Source of the DNA: Candidatus Moraniibacteriota bacterium
Lineage (GTDB): Bacteria; Patescibacteriota; Minisyncoccia; Moranbacterales; UBA1568
Length of the DNA: 13,983 nucleotides
Direction of reading: 5' to 3'
Assembly: GCA_030690925.1 (NCBI GenBank)
Contig: JAUYFO010000037.1
Location: 1-13,983, forward strand
Shown here: positions 1 through 6,650 of the stretch, piece after piece
Layout: every line of letters starts with the position of its first letter
Position numbering within the stretch: position 1 is the first letter of the stretch
The notes under the pieces: model-generated
Database searches by the model: none
What the model saw: the letters and a program-made list of their open reading frames with translations, nothing else
What the model was told of the DNA's origin: nothing
Made by a program: the position numbers and the translations under genes

Positions 1-118
1 TTTGGTAAGAAATATTTCAGTGTCCGCATACTCAGTGATACAACTTAAATAGAAGTATTTATTATTCTGGCTATTCAGAGTATTTTAAAGTTGTCCTATT
101 AGACACGGCCTTTTATTC

Positions 119-1267
119 TTACTTGCGGATTGGCATCATGATATAGAGATAGCGCTCATCAGAGGCCATATTTTCATCAACCATCCGCAGAGCTGCCGGT
201 GTCGCTCCACTATTAGCACAAAAGAGTATTTTCTCACTCGAAAGGGCGTTAATTCCCTCAAGAATATAACGGGGATTAAACACCATAGTTAGCGGCGTTT
301 CCCCTTGTTTATATTCTACTGGTAACACCGTCTTATTTTCCCCAATTTCATGCGATTGTGACAGGAAAGTACAGGTTTTATGTTCACTATCAAAAACCAG
401 AGCAATCTCCCCAGAACTATACAATGATAGGGCTCCCGCCATCTTCACCGCTCGCTGTAAAGCCTGCTTTTCAAAAATAACCTGTAGGGAAAAATTTTTT
501 GGGATGATCTGCCGATAATCAGGATATTTACCATTAATCACTCGCGAAATAATTTCTACCCCATCTACTTCAAAAAATAACTGATTTTCTTCAAGGGACA
601 TCTTAATTTCTACACTTTCTGGAGTAATCACCCGTAATATTTCATGAAGAACTCCACTGGGAACGATAAGTGACTGCTGTTCGCTGGGAAATTCCTGGGG
701 CTGTATTTTTTGTTTTTCCAAAGACAATATTTCTTCTGCCAAACGAAAGCTGTCCGTTGCTGCCATATGAAGCGTAGCTGTTCCAAATGATAGACAAACA
801 CCCGTTAATTCCAAACGAGCTTCATTAACACTCACACAAAATAAGAGTCGTGAGAGGGCATTTTTTACTTCCTGAGCAGGAAAAATATACTGGTATTCCT
901 TGGTATATTGAGGAATAATCGGAAAATCCTTTCCATCCATACCTTTAATACGAATTTGATAATTTGTACTCACTACTTTTAAATGTTGGTGATTTTCTTC
1001 AAGGTTAAGAATATCTCCACCAGGAAGGTTATAAATAAAATTACTAAGTATTTTAGCTGGTACTGTAATCCGCCCCTCCTTCTCTATTTTTGCTCCTATA
1101 AAAACAATTACTCCAATCTCAAGATTAGTGGCTGATATTTTTAACCGTCCTTTTTCGGTTTCTAAAAGAAAATTACTAAGGATTGGTAGAGTAGTTTGTT
1201 TTCCTACTACCCGTTCCAGGTAAGAAAGAGCTCTGGCAAAGTTTTCTTGAGTACAAGTGACCTTCAT
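119..1267 (-). CDS. dnaN: DNA polymerase III beta subunit (sliding clamp)
   Basis: This is the ring-shaped clamp that tethers the replicative polymerase to DNA. The 382-residue product has the usual family length of three repeated clamp domains. Recognisable stretches are the N-terminal TLPILSNFLLE and ATNLEIG (about residues 26-52), the GKDFPIIP segment (about 112-119), and a C-terminus ending in MMPIRK that matches the family's Met-Pro-(Met/Ile)-Arg tail. The ATG at 1267 is preceded on the minus strand by AGGA with a 7-base spacer, one of the few clear Shine-Dalgarno sites here. It lies downstream of dnaA in the same orientation, as is standard at bacterial origins. The coding sequence is clearly more AT-rich than the glycan genes to the right. 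Identity is firm. Confidence 0.95.
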   Translation of the reverse strand: MKVTCTQENFARALSYLERVVGKQTTLPILSNFLLETEKGRLKISATNLEIGVIVFIGAKIEKEGRITVPAKILSNFIYNLPGGDILNLEENHQHLKVVSTNYQIRIKGMDGKDFPIIPQYTKEYQYIFPAQEVKNALSRLLFCVSVNEARLELTGVCLSFGTATLHMAATDSFRLAEEILSLEKQKIQPQEFPSEQQSLIVPSGVLHEILRVITPESVEIKMSLEENQLFFEVDGVEIISRVINGKYPDYRQIIPKNFSLQVIFEKQALQRAVKMAGALSLYSSGEIALVFDSEHKTCTFLSQSHEIGENKTVLPVEYKQGETPLTMVFNPRYILEGINALSSEKILFCANSGATPAALRMVDENMASDERYLYIMMPIRK

Positions 1268-1274
1268 AAATGTG

Positions 1275-1278
1275 TCCT
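1275..1278 (-). promoter_or_regulatory. Shine-Dalgarno of dnaN
   Basis: AGGA on the minus strand lies 7 bases before the ATG at 1267 and supports that start. Most other genes in the window lack a comparable site. Confidence 0.6.
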
Positions 1279-1328
1279 ATAAGAATGAATTATTTTTTAT
1301 ATATTAGAATTATTATTATCATTAGGAG

Positions 1329-1337
1329 TGTGGATAA
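1329..1337 (-). promoter_or_regulatory. DnaA box (perfect consensus)
   Basis: TGTGGATAA on the plus strand is the exact reverse complement of the consensus TTATCCACA. It sits next to the most AT-rich stretch in the window, between dnaA and dnaN. Confidence 0.8.
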
Positions 1338-1351
1338 CTGGATAACTCATT

Positions 1352-1357
1352 ATTATA
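1352..1357 (-). promoter_or_regulatory. possible -10 element for dnaN
   Basis: An exact TATAAT on the minus strand lies about 85 bases before the dnaN start. At a 17-base spacing the -35 position matches the consensus at only three of six bases and there is no TGn extension, so it is a candidate only. Confidence 0.3.
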
Positions 1358-1531
1358 CTGCAGATAAGGGATTTTTTAGAGAAAAAGAATATAATAGTAT
1401 TATGTTAAATGGTAAGCTATTTAATAGTGTTCAGGTGAAGGAATAATTGAGTGGTGATTTGTCCCCATTTCTGATAGCTATTATCTATGGATTATACATG
1501 GTTTATAGTGGTTATACAGGGGTATTCACGC

Positions 1532-2941
1532 TTAGGAGTAGTAGAGTTTTTCTTTAAGGGTATTAATTTCTTCTTTGAGACGAGTATGAGTTTCTTGGTT
1601 GGTATTAATCTTTTCGAAGGCGTGGAGAGTGGTGGTGTGATCCCGACCACCAAGGAGATTACCAATAGCTGAGAAAGGGAGATTGAGTTCTTGGCGGAGA
1701 AGATACATCATTACCTGACGAGGATGGGAAATTTCCTTTTTACGCCCCTTTTTAATAAGTTCCTCTTTAGAAACATTGTAAAATTCAGTAATAACTCGAA
1801 AGATATCTTCGGCCTGGAGACTCTTTTTGTTATTTTCGATGAGTTCTGCTAGAATTTTCTCGGTATTTTCGATAGAGGGAGCTATTTTGTGAAATTCACA
1901 GTAAGCAATGACCCGGTTGAGTGATCCTTCCAACTCACGAATATTCTGTGAGGCATTTTCAGCCACGAAACGGATGGCTTTTTCTTCCATGTTAAAGCCT
2001 TTTTCCTCAAGTTTTGATTTAAGGATGGCGATGCGGGTTTCGAGGGTTGGGCGACTGATGTCAGTAATCATCCCTCCCTCAAAACGGGACCGCAGACGAT
2101 CTTCCAGGGTCGGGATGGCTTTCGGTAGTCGGTCACTTGAGATAACTACCTGCTTGTTGATCTGGTAGAGAACATTGAAGATGTGAAAGAATTCATTTTG
2201 GGTCTTTTCACGGCCGGAAAGGAATTGAATATCGTCGATGATGAGCAGATCCATCTGCTGGTAGTATTCCTTGAACTTATCAATCTTCTGATTTTTGATA
2301 GAATCAACCAGTTCGGTAGTAAAGCATTCGGAGGTGATATATTTTATACGCTTTTCCGGGGCATTTTTAACCACTTCATTGCCGATAGATTGGAGAAGAT
2401 GTGTTTTCCCTAAACCGACACCCCCGTAGATGAAGAGAGGATTGTAGATCATGCCGAGATTTTGGGAAACAGCAAAACAGGCAGCTCTGGCAAGCTCATT
2501 ATTTTCGGCTACGATGAAGTTTTCAAAGGTATAGCGGCCGTTGAGATTGGTTTCATGAAAAACAGTAGTATCGTGAGGGGTTGTGCCAAAAGAAGGTTTC
2601 TCAATAATTTTTTTACGAACAAATCCAGTAGACATCTCAGCCACCTTCACTCCAGCAAGCATTTTTACTGAATCAATCGAGTTGGGAGCTGTTTTTTCTA
2701 GTGCTAAGATGCAGTGAATTTCGCGAATACCCTGATCAAAGCTCTTGAGTGCCTTCAGGATGTAGTGGTTATATTTATTTTCGAGCCACTCCTTGGCAAA
2801 ACCATTGGGAACTCCGATCGTTACTACCCCGTTCTGATTTTGAAGAATCCCGGTATTTTTAAACCAGGTAATGAAGTTGGCCTTGGAAATAGAAATCTCT
2901 ATTTGGCCCAAAACCGCTTTCCATAGGTCTTCGTTGCTCAT
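1532..2941 (-). CDS. dnaA: Chromosomal replication initiator DnaA
   Basis: This AAA+ ATPase binds DnaA boxes and melts the origin. The 469-residue product is full length. Residues 1-80 form the N-terminal helicase-loading domain and about 81-130 a linker. The AAA+ domain carries Walker A GGVGLGKT (173-180), Walker B LLIIDD (232-237) and the arginine-finger region LRSRFEGG (283-290); many homologues have EWG where this has EGG. Domain IV (about 376-469) includes the box-reading signature GGRDHTTTLHA (431-441). The ATG at 2941 gives the usual N-terminus MSNEDLWKAVL, with no clear Shine-Dalgarno. It is divergent from rpmH and upstream of dnaN. The operator-like palindromes and DnaA boxes before it suggest autoregulation. 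Confidence 0.97.
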   Translation of the reverse strand: MSNEDLWKAVLGQIEISISKANFITWFKNTGILQNQNGVVTIGVPNGFAKEWLENKYNHYILKALKSFDQGIREIHCILALEKTAPNSIDSVKMLAGVKVAEMSTGFVRKKIIEKPSFGTTPHDTTVFHETNLNGRYTFENFIVAENNELARAACFAVSQNLGMIYNPLFIYGGVGLGKTHLLQSIGNEVVKNAPEKRIKYITSECFTTELVDSIKNQKIDKFKEYYQQMDLLIIDDIQFLSGREKTQNEFFHIFNVLYQINKQVVISSDRLPKAIPTLEDRLRSRFEGGMITDISRPTLETRIAILKSKLEEKGFNMEEKAIRFVAENASQNIRELEGSLNRVIAYCEFHKIAPSIENTEKILAELIENNKKSLQAEDIFRVITEFYNVSKEELIKKGRKKEISHPRQVMMYLLRQELNLPFSAIGNLLGGRDHTTTLHAFEKINTNQETHTRLKEEINTLKEKLYYS

Positions 2942-2951
2942 ACGAGAAAAG

Positions 2952-2960
2952 TTATCAACA
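2952..2960 (+). promoter_or_regulatory. DnaA box, one mismatch
   Basis: TTATCAACA differs from the consensus at position 6. It lies 11 bases before the dnaA start codon, where bound DnaA could affect its own expression. Confidence 0.5.
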
Positions 2961-2967
2961 GTTTACC

Positions 2968-2989
2968 CCGTGAAAGCTCCGTTTCACGG
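2968..2989. promoter_or_regulatory. Inverted repeat in dnaA leader
   Basis: Eight-base arms CCGTGAAA and TTTCACGG flank a six-base centre. In the dnaA transcript this would form a hairpin about 27 bases before the start codon. It shares GTGAAA/TTTCAC arms with the palindrome at 3013-3027, and the two centres are about 41 bases apart (about four helical turns). It may be a second operator half or an RNA hairpin. Confidence 0.45.
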
Positions 2990-3003
2990 AGTACCTACTG
3001 CTC

Positions 3004-3012
3004 TATGGATAA
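3004..3012 (-). promoter_or_regulatory. DnaA box, one mismatch
   Basis: On the minus strand this reads TTATCCATA, one base from consensus. It abuts the palindrome at 3013-3027, just downstream of the predicted dnaA transcription start. Confidence 0.5.
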
Positions 3013-3027
3013 TTTCACTAAGTGAAA
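3013..3027. promoter_or_regulatory. Operator-like palindrome at dnaA start of transcription
   Basis: Arms TTTCACT and AGTGAAA are separated by one base. The palindrome begins four bases downstream of the -10 element, so it covers the predicted transcription start, a typical repressor position. The same six-base arms recur in the inverted repeat at 2968-2989. No regulator gene for it is visible in the window. Confidence 0.5.
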
Positions 3028-3030
3028 CCC

Positions 3031-3039
3031 ATTATAGCA
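3031..3039 (-). promoter_or_regulatory. dnaA promoter, extended -10
   Basis: On the minus strand this reads TGCTATAAT, a perfect extended -10 (TGnTATAAT). No good -35 is seen at normal spacing, as expected for an extended -10 promoter. Transcription would start near 3024, giving a dnaA leader of about 80 bases. The start falls inside the palindrome at 3013-3027. Confidence 0.65.
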
Positions 3040-3077
3040 CGCACCAAAAAAAGAGCGAGGTGTCTAATCTGAATAAA

Positions 3078-3097
3078 AGTGGATAATAGGTGGATAA
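3078..3097 (-). promoter_or_regulatory. Pair of DnaA boxes
   Basis: Two minus-strand sites, TTATCCACT (3078-3086) and TTATCCACC (3089-3097), each differ from consensus only at the last base. Their starts are 11 bases apart in the same orientation, so two DnaA molecules could bind on one face of the helix. Confidence 0.6.
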
Positions 3098-3252
3098 GTC
3101 TGAAAATCACCTAATATTTAATAGAGAAGATTTGTATAGAGTGATCTTTTACTGCTTCCAAGGAAAGTCTTGGCCTGCGCGCTTACAATAAGATATCTCT
3201 CTAAAGGCTTATATAGGGGGACGGAAATATTAGCCTAAAAAGCAGATCGGGG

Positions 3253-3280
3253 TTGACTTTCTGGCATTTCCTGATAAACT
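3253..3280 (+). promoter_or_regulatory. Possible rpmH promoter
   Basis: TTGACT (3253-3258) matches the -35 consensus at five of six bases. TAAACT (3275-3280), after a 16-base spacer, matches the -10 consensus at four of six. It lies about 40 bases before rpmH and would drive the rpmH-rnpA-yidC-jag run. This is a weak call. Confidence 0.35.
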
Positions 3281-3321
3281 GAACAAACCTTTTATCTATA
3301 AGACTTATTTAAAACCCTTGT

Positions 3322-3462
3322 ATGTCAAAGAAAACATACCAACCAAAAAGCCGCAAACGTTCTCGTCGGCACGGTTTTCTTAAGCGAATGAACACCAAGG
3401 GTGGCCAGGCTATTATCACTCGCCGCCGCCGCCAGGGACGCAAGAAGCTGACCAACGTCTAA
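3322..3462 (+). CDS. rpmH: Ribosomal protein bL34
   Basis: This 46-residue, very basic protein of the large ribosomal subunit begins MSKKTYQPKSRKR and contains the family core RRHGFLKRMNTKGGQAIITRR, ending RQGRKKLTNV. These are the diagnostic bL34 features (the common pattern is KRTYQPS-x-x-KR-x-RxHGFRxRM-x-T-x-x-GRxVLxxRRxKGR). Length is normal (44-47). It begins with ATG 3322, has no evident Shine-Dalgarno, and is divergent from dnaA across the origin. It is followed 60 bases later by rnpA, its usual partner. A TATAAT at 3498-3503 in the rpmH-rnpA gap could be an internal promoter, but lacks a -35. Confidence 0.95.
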   Translation: MSKKTYQPKSRKRSRRHGFLKRMNTKGGQAIITRRRRQGRKKLTNV

Positions 3463-3522
3463 CATGTCTGTCCCGGAGATATTTCCCGAAAAAGGCCTAT
3501 AATTAGGGAAAATTTTGTGGTT

Positions 3523-3862
3523 ATGCTGAAAAAAGGCCTTCGTCTTAGAACAAAAGAAGACTTTGAAAGGGTGTTTCGTAAGGGGACTCCCCTTTTTTTT
3601 TGGTGCTATAGCCTGTAAAATAGCCAAAAACGAGCTTGGCCATATCCGTCTGGGGTTCTCTTTTGGGAAAAAATACCTCGATAAGGTGGTGAGCCGAAAT
3701 CGTCTGCGAAGAGTCCTTGCCGAACCATTTTCGGTAAGTATCCAGGAGGGCCGCTCTAAGGCTGTAGACATCGTCTTTTTTATTGTCAAGAAGCCACAAA
3801 GAGAAGAGCTTAAAAACGTTGCTTCTGTTGCTCAAAGCGTTGTAGAATACATAAATAAGTAA
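3523..3862 (+). CDS. rnpA: RNase P protein component, reading frame broken at a T9 run
   Basis: RnpA is the small protein subunit of RNase P, which matures tRNA 5' ends. The N-terminus is read from ATG 3523 as MLKKGLRLRTKEDFERVFRKGTPLFF, a good RnpA start. That frame then meets TAA at 3619-3621. The rest of the family pattern (GAIACKIAKNELGHIRLGFSFGKK and the RNR signature VVSRNRLRRVL) lies in the next frame, ending at TAA 3860-3862. The two join exactly if one T is removed from nine T at 3593-3601, giving about 112 residues, the normal size. The alternative TTG start at 3563 gives 99 residues and loses the conserved N-terminus. Either the run was miscounted in sequencing, or polymerase or ribosome slippage restores the frame. 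A true null is unlikely in an otherwise intact essential gene. Confidence 0.85.
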
Positions 3863-3874
3863 AAAACTTTCTTT

Positions 3875-4615
3875 ATGCTAGAACTTTTTGATACTCTAGT
3901 GTATCACCCCATCTATAATGTCCTGGTGTTTTTTTATAATACCGTCCCAGGACATGATTTTGGTATAGCCATTATCCTGACAACGCTCTTGGTAAAAACC
4001 CTTTTTATCCCCCTTTCAAAGAAACAAATCGAGTCGCAGAAGAAGATGCAAGAACTTCAGCCGAAGCTCAAGGAGCTGCAGAAGCGTTATAAAGATGACA
4101 AAGAAAAACAGACTAAAGCTATAATGGAGCTCTATCGCGAGCATAAGGCCAATCCTTTCAGCGGCTGTCTGCCGCTTATCGTTCAGTTGATTGTACTCAT
4201 TGCTATCTATCGGGTGATTATTAATATTTCTCAAGCAGGGTTTACTATCAATGCTGCCGACCTCTATACCTTTATAGCTAATCCAGGCTCAGTAAAGCAT
4301 CTTTTCTTGAATTTTGTTGATTTGACTAAGCCAAACTATGTGCTCGGTATACTTTCTGCTATAGCACAGTACTATCAGACAAAAATGCTTATGCAGAGCC
4401 AAAAAGTGACGGTTTCAACAACGTCTGCGAGTGATGAGCCCGACTTTGCTACGATTATGAATAAACAGATGCTCTATATTGGACCCGCTATCACATTGTT
4501 TATTGGTGTCACTTTTCCGGCGGCTCTGGCCCTGTATTGGCTCTTCTCAACGCTTTTTATGATTTTTCAACAGCGATCCCTGGCCAAGAAAGGAAAAGAG
4601 ACACAGGCTTTATAA
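3875..4615 (+). CDS. yidC: Membrane protein insertase YidC/Oxa1 (short form)
   Basis: This protein inserts and folds proteins in the cytoplasmic membrane. It has 246 residues and lacks the large periplasmic domain of proteobacterial YidC. Hydrophobic segments lie near residues 8-25, 29-47, 97-118, 153-170 and 198-232 (the last a pair). A charged helical hairpin (about 50-93, rich in Lys, Gln and Glu) follows the second segment, as expected for the cytoplasmic C1 region. The core GCLPLIVQLIVLIAIYRVI (98-116) and FPAALALYWLFSTLFMIFQQ (214-233) are diagnostic. In the usual (V/I)RxxLxPL motif the arginine is replaced by Lys41 (LVKTLFIPL). The start is 12 bases after rnpA. The stop overlaps the jag Shine-Dalgarno, so the two are probably coupled in translation. 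Confidence 0.93.
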   Translation: MLELFDTLVYHPIYNVLVFFYNTVPGHDFGIAIILTTLLVKTLFIPLSKKQIESQKKMQELQPKLKELQKRYKDDKEKQTKAIMELYREHKANPFSGCLPLIVQLIVLIAIYRVIINISQAGFTINAADLYTFIANPGSVKHLFLNFVDLTKPNYVLGILSAIAQYYQTKMLMQSQKVTVSTTSASDEPDFATIMNKQMLYIGPAITLFIGVTFPAALALYWLFSTLFMIFQQRSLAKKGKETQAL

Positions 4616-4620
4616 GGAAG
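4614..4620 (+). promoter_or_regulatory. Shine-Dalgarno fixing the jag GTG start
   Basis: AAGGAAG overlaps the yidC stop codon and lies 7 bases before GTG 4628. It favours the GTG over the in-frame ATG at 4646. Confidence 0.6.
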
Positions 4621-4627
4621 ATAATTA

Positions 4628-5128
4628 GTGAGTGTTACGAATGCTATGAATCAAGATTACGTGCAAAATATCAAAATAATCACTGAGGGACTGATTGAGA
4701 AGATTGGCTTTACAGCGATAGTGGAAGTCAAGCCCCAAGAGACCACCCCTCAGTCTTTCTTGTGCTCTGTGCGAGTAGATGAGGGTCAGAATTTCCTGAT
4801 TGGTCAGTATGGAACGAATCTTTCCGCCCTCCAACACCTGGTGCGTATCCTGACTCGCAAGAAATTAGGTGAAAAAATGGATATTATTGTCGATGTCAAC
4901 GACTATTTTCTTGAAAAGAAGCAGTTTTTGGAGAAAGAAGCGGCCCAGGCACGGCAAGATGTTCTAGAAATGAGTGATTCTGTAGTCATGCGACCGATGC
5001 TCCCTTATGAGCGCAAGGTGGTGCATGCTTTTCTCTCGGCTGATCAGGCTGTTATGACGGAGAGTGTCGGTCAGGGGGAAGAACGGCGGGTGGTCGTTCG
5101 CCCCAAGATAACCGCTCTGCCTGTCTAG
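4628..5128 (+). CDS. khpB: RNA-binding protein KhpB/Jag (KH and R3H domains)
   Basis: This is an RNA-binding protein of the Jag/SpoIIIJ-associated family, which in other bacteria pairs with KhpA and affects cell elongation and division. The 166-residue product has a KH domain (about 40-98) with the GxxG loop GQYG (59-62) inside FLIGQYGTNLSALQHLVRIL. An R3H domain follows (about 105-160) with the RxxxH core RKVVH (129-133) and the tail SVGQGEERRVVVRP (146-159). The N-terminal Jag_N domain of longer homologues is absent. The GTG start is chosen for the strong AAGGAAG seven bases upstream. Its place directly after yidC is the canonical order. It ends at TAG 5128, 27 bases before the flippase ATG. 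Confidence 0.9.
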   Translation: MSVTNAMNQDYVQNIKIITEGLIEKIGFTAIVEVKPQETTPQSFLCSVRVDEGQNFLIGQYGTNLSALQHLVRILTRKKLGEKMDIIVDVNDYFLEKKQFLEKEAAQARQDVLEMSDSVVMRPMLPYERKVVHAFLSADQAVMTESVGQGEERRVVVRPKITALPV

Positions 5129-5155
5129 GTGGTTTGTGGTAAAGAGAACACCATT

Positions 5156-6622
5156 ATGGTTCTGGCGAGAAAAATTGCCTATAATGTCGTCCTCAATTCT
5201 TTTTTGAAGGTTTTTTCTACAGTGGTCCTATCACTTCTGTCGATTCGTTTGATGACTGGCTATTTGGGCCAGGAAGGTTTTGGAAAATACGCCACCATTC
5301 TGGCTTTTTTTGCTTTTTTTACGGCTATTGCCGACTTGGGGCTCGGGTCGGTGACGGCCCGGGAAATTTCTCGGGAGAGTGCTGATGAAGGAAAGATCTT
5401 GGGAAATGTGGTAGCTTTGCGTCTTACCTCGTCTATTACTCTTTTCCTTCTTTCTCCGGCTATCATTTACTTTTTTGGCTATTCTGCAGATGTCAAGACT
5501 GGTATTCTGATTGCTGCTTTAGCAATGGTGTTTTCCACCCTTTCTTCCGTCTTGAATGGCATCTTTCAAAAGAACCTAGCCATGGATCGAGTGGCCATGG
5601 TGGAATTTTTGGGAAAACTGCTCCAGGTTGGAGTTATAACTATCGTGGTTTCCCGCGACTTTGGGTTCATCGCTATTGTTTGTACCCTTATCATCTCCCT
5701 CTCCTTCAACGCTGTTACCGTATTACTCCTCAGCCGGCGCTATGCTACATTCCGTCTCCATTTTGACTTCTCCTTTTGGAAAGCCTTCTTAAAGAATTCT
5801 TTCCCGATGGGAGTGACAGCTATTATCACCTTTGCCTATTTTAAGATGGATACGATTCTCCTCTCGCTTTTGCAGTCCAATGCCCATGTTGGTATCTACA
5901 ATGTGGCCTACAAGATCATGGAAAACCTCATTTTTTTCCCGGCTATGCTTGCGGGACTAATTCTGCCCCTCCTCTCACGCTTTATCTTTACTGACCGTAA
6001 TCGTTTTGAAGAGATAGCTAATAAGACTTTTAAGGTGTTTTGTATCATCGTTGTCCCAATTGTGGTAGGGACGTGGTTTTTGGCCGCAGATATTATCGCT
6101 ATTGTATCGGGCACAGGGTTTGAGGAGTCAGCAGGTGTGCTCCGTATCCTGATCTTCGCTCTGGGGTGGATCTTTTTTGGGAGCTACTTCAATATGCTCC
6201 TGGTGGTGGGAAATGCCCAAAAGCAGCTCATGCAAACGCTTATCTTTGTAGCGGTATTCAACATCGGCCTCAATCTATTTCTCATTCCTCATTATTCCTA
6301 CATTGGTGCGGCTAGCACAGCCCTTGCTACAGAGGCCCTAGTAGCGCTGGCTACTGGTTATCTGACCTATCGCTTTGTCGGTTATATCCCATCTTTTGAA
6401 AATATCAAACGGATCCTGCTTTCTGGTGGAGTGATGGCTCTCTTCCTCTTTCTTCTGGAGCCCACCTCATTTGTACTTTCAGGGACTATTAGTATGGCTG
6501 TCTATATTGGTATGCTTTGGCTGACGCGCGCTATTAGCTCCGCCGAGATCGCCGGACTTTTTGAAAAAGATAGAGCCCCTGTGCTCTCGCCTGCGGAACG
6601 AGTCGAAACACTCGTCCCCTAG
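5156..6622 (+). CDS. Wzx-like lipid-linked oligosaccharide flippase
   Basis: This is a multispanning membrane protein of the MOP superfamily (polysaccharide biosynthesis/RfbX type), expected to flip undecaprenyl-linked glycan units across the cytoplasmic membrane. Of the possible starts, ATG 5156 gives 488 residues beginning MVLARKIAYNVVLNS; an upstream in-frame GTG at 5129 abuts the jag stop and is less likely. Family features are the amphipathic N-terminus, the first-helix block FSTVVLSLLSIRLMTGYLG with GLGSVTAREISRE after helix 2, and the mid-protein segment MDTILLSLLQSNAHVGIYNVAYK. About a dozen or more hydrophobic segments span the whole length. The C-terminal 30 residues are hydrophilic. 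It lacks a promoter of its own and opens the glycan run. The substrate cannot be told from sequence. Confidence 0.88.
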   Translation: MVLARKIAYNVVLNSFLKVFSTVVLSLLSIRLMTGYLGQEGFGKYATILAFFAFFTAIADLGLGSVTAREISRESADEGKILGNVVALRLTSSITLFLLSPAIIYFFGYSADVKTGILIAALAMVFSTLSSVLNGIFQKNLAMDRVAMVEFLGKLLQVGVITIVVSRDFGFIAIVCTLIISLSFNAVTVLLLSRRYATFRLHFDFSFWKAFLKNSFPMGVTAIITFAYFKMDTILLSLLQSNAHVGIYNVAYKIMENLIFFPAMLAGLILPLLSRFIFTDRNRFEEIANKTFKVFCIIVVPIVVGTWFLAADIIAIVSGTGFEESAGVLRILIFALGWIFFGSYFNMLLVVGNAQKQLMQTLIFVAVFNIGLNLFLIPHYSYIGAASTALATEALVALATGYLTYRFVGYIPSFENIKRILLSGGVMALFLFLLEPTSFVLSGTISMAVYIGMLWLTRAISSAEIAGLFEKDRAPVLSPAERVETLVP

Positions 6623-6650
6623 GTATTTTTTGATGTAGGCGCACCCAGTA

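Larger units (their letters stand above)
1268..1531. other. dnaA-dnaN intergenic region with candidate unwinding element
   Basis: This very AT-rich 264-base gap separates dnaA from dnaN. It holds one perfect DnaA box (1329-1337), a weak second copy directly beside it (1337-1345, two mismatches), and an AT tract at 1285-1325. From 1302 to 1325 that tract reads as eight successive triplets that all have a central A. In Bacillus subtilis the equivalent gap carries the DNA unwinding element and the DnaA-trio next to a DnaA box, so this is the probable melting site. TATAAT on the minus strand (1352-1357) could be the -10 of a dnaN promoter, but no good -35 is visible. Confidence 0.6.
2942..3321. 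other. oriC: Replication origin region between dnaA and rpmH
   Basis: This 380-base gap between the divergent dnaA and rpmH genes contains no gene. It holds four near-consensus DnaA boxes, each one base from TTATCCACA: 2952-2960 (TTATCAACA, plus), and on the minus strand 3004-3012, 3078-3086 and 3089-3097. The last two are 11 bases apart, about one helical turn. It also contains the dnaA promoter and two TTTCAC/GTGAAA inverted repeats. Positions 3100-3250 show no clear motif beyond small inverted repeats such as CCAAG/CTTGG (3158-3173). Together with the perfect box between dnaA and dnaN, the layout resembles the bipartite origin of Bacillus subtilis. The assignment is inferred from motifs and gene order. 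Confidence 0.75.

Noticed and set aside
1..29. Possible start of a further minus-strand gene (ATG at 29, reading MRTLKYFLP)
   Set aside because: Only nine codons are visible and there is no convincing Shine-Dalgarno, so it cannot be supported. The stretch 1-118 holds no clear terminator for dnaN either.
3482..3511. TTTCCC/GGGAAA inverted repeat between rpmH and rnpA as a terminator
   Set aside because: The stem is only six pairs with an 18-base loop and is not followed by a T run at the right place.
3325..3789. Minus-strand open frame of 154 codons opposite rpmH and rnpA
   Set aside because: It is antisense to two conserved genes, and the translation is low-complexity with no recognisable motif.
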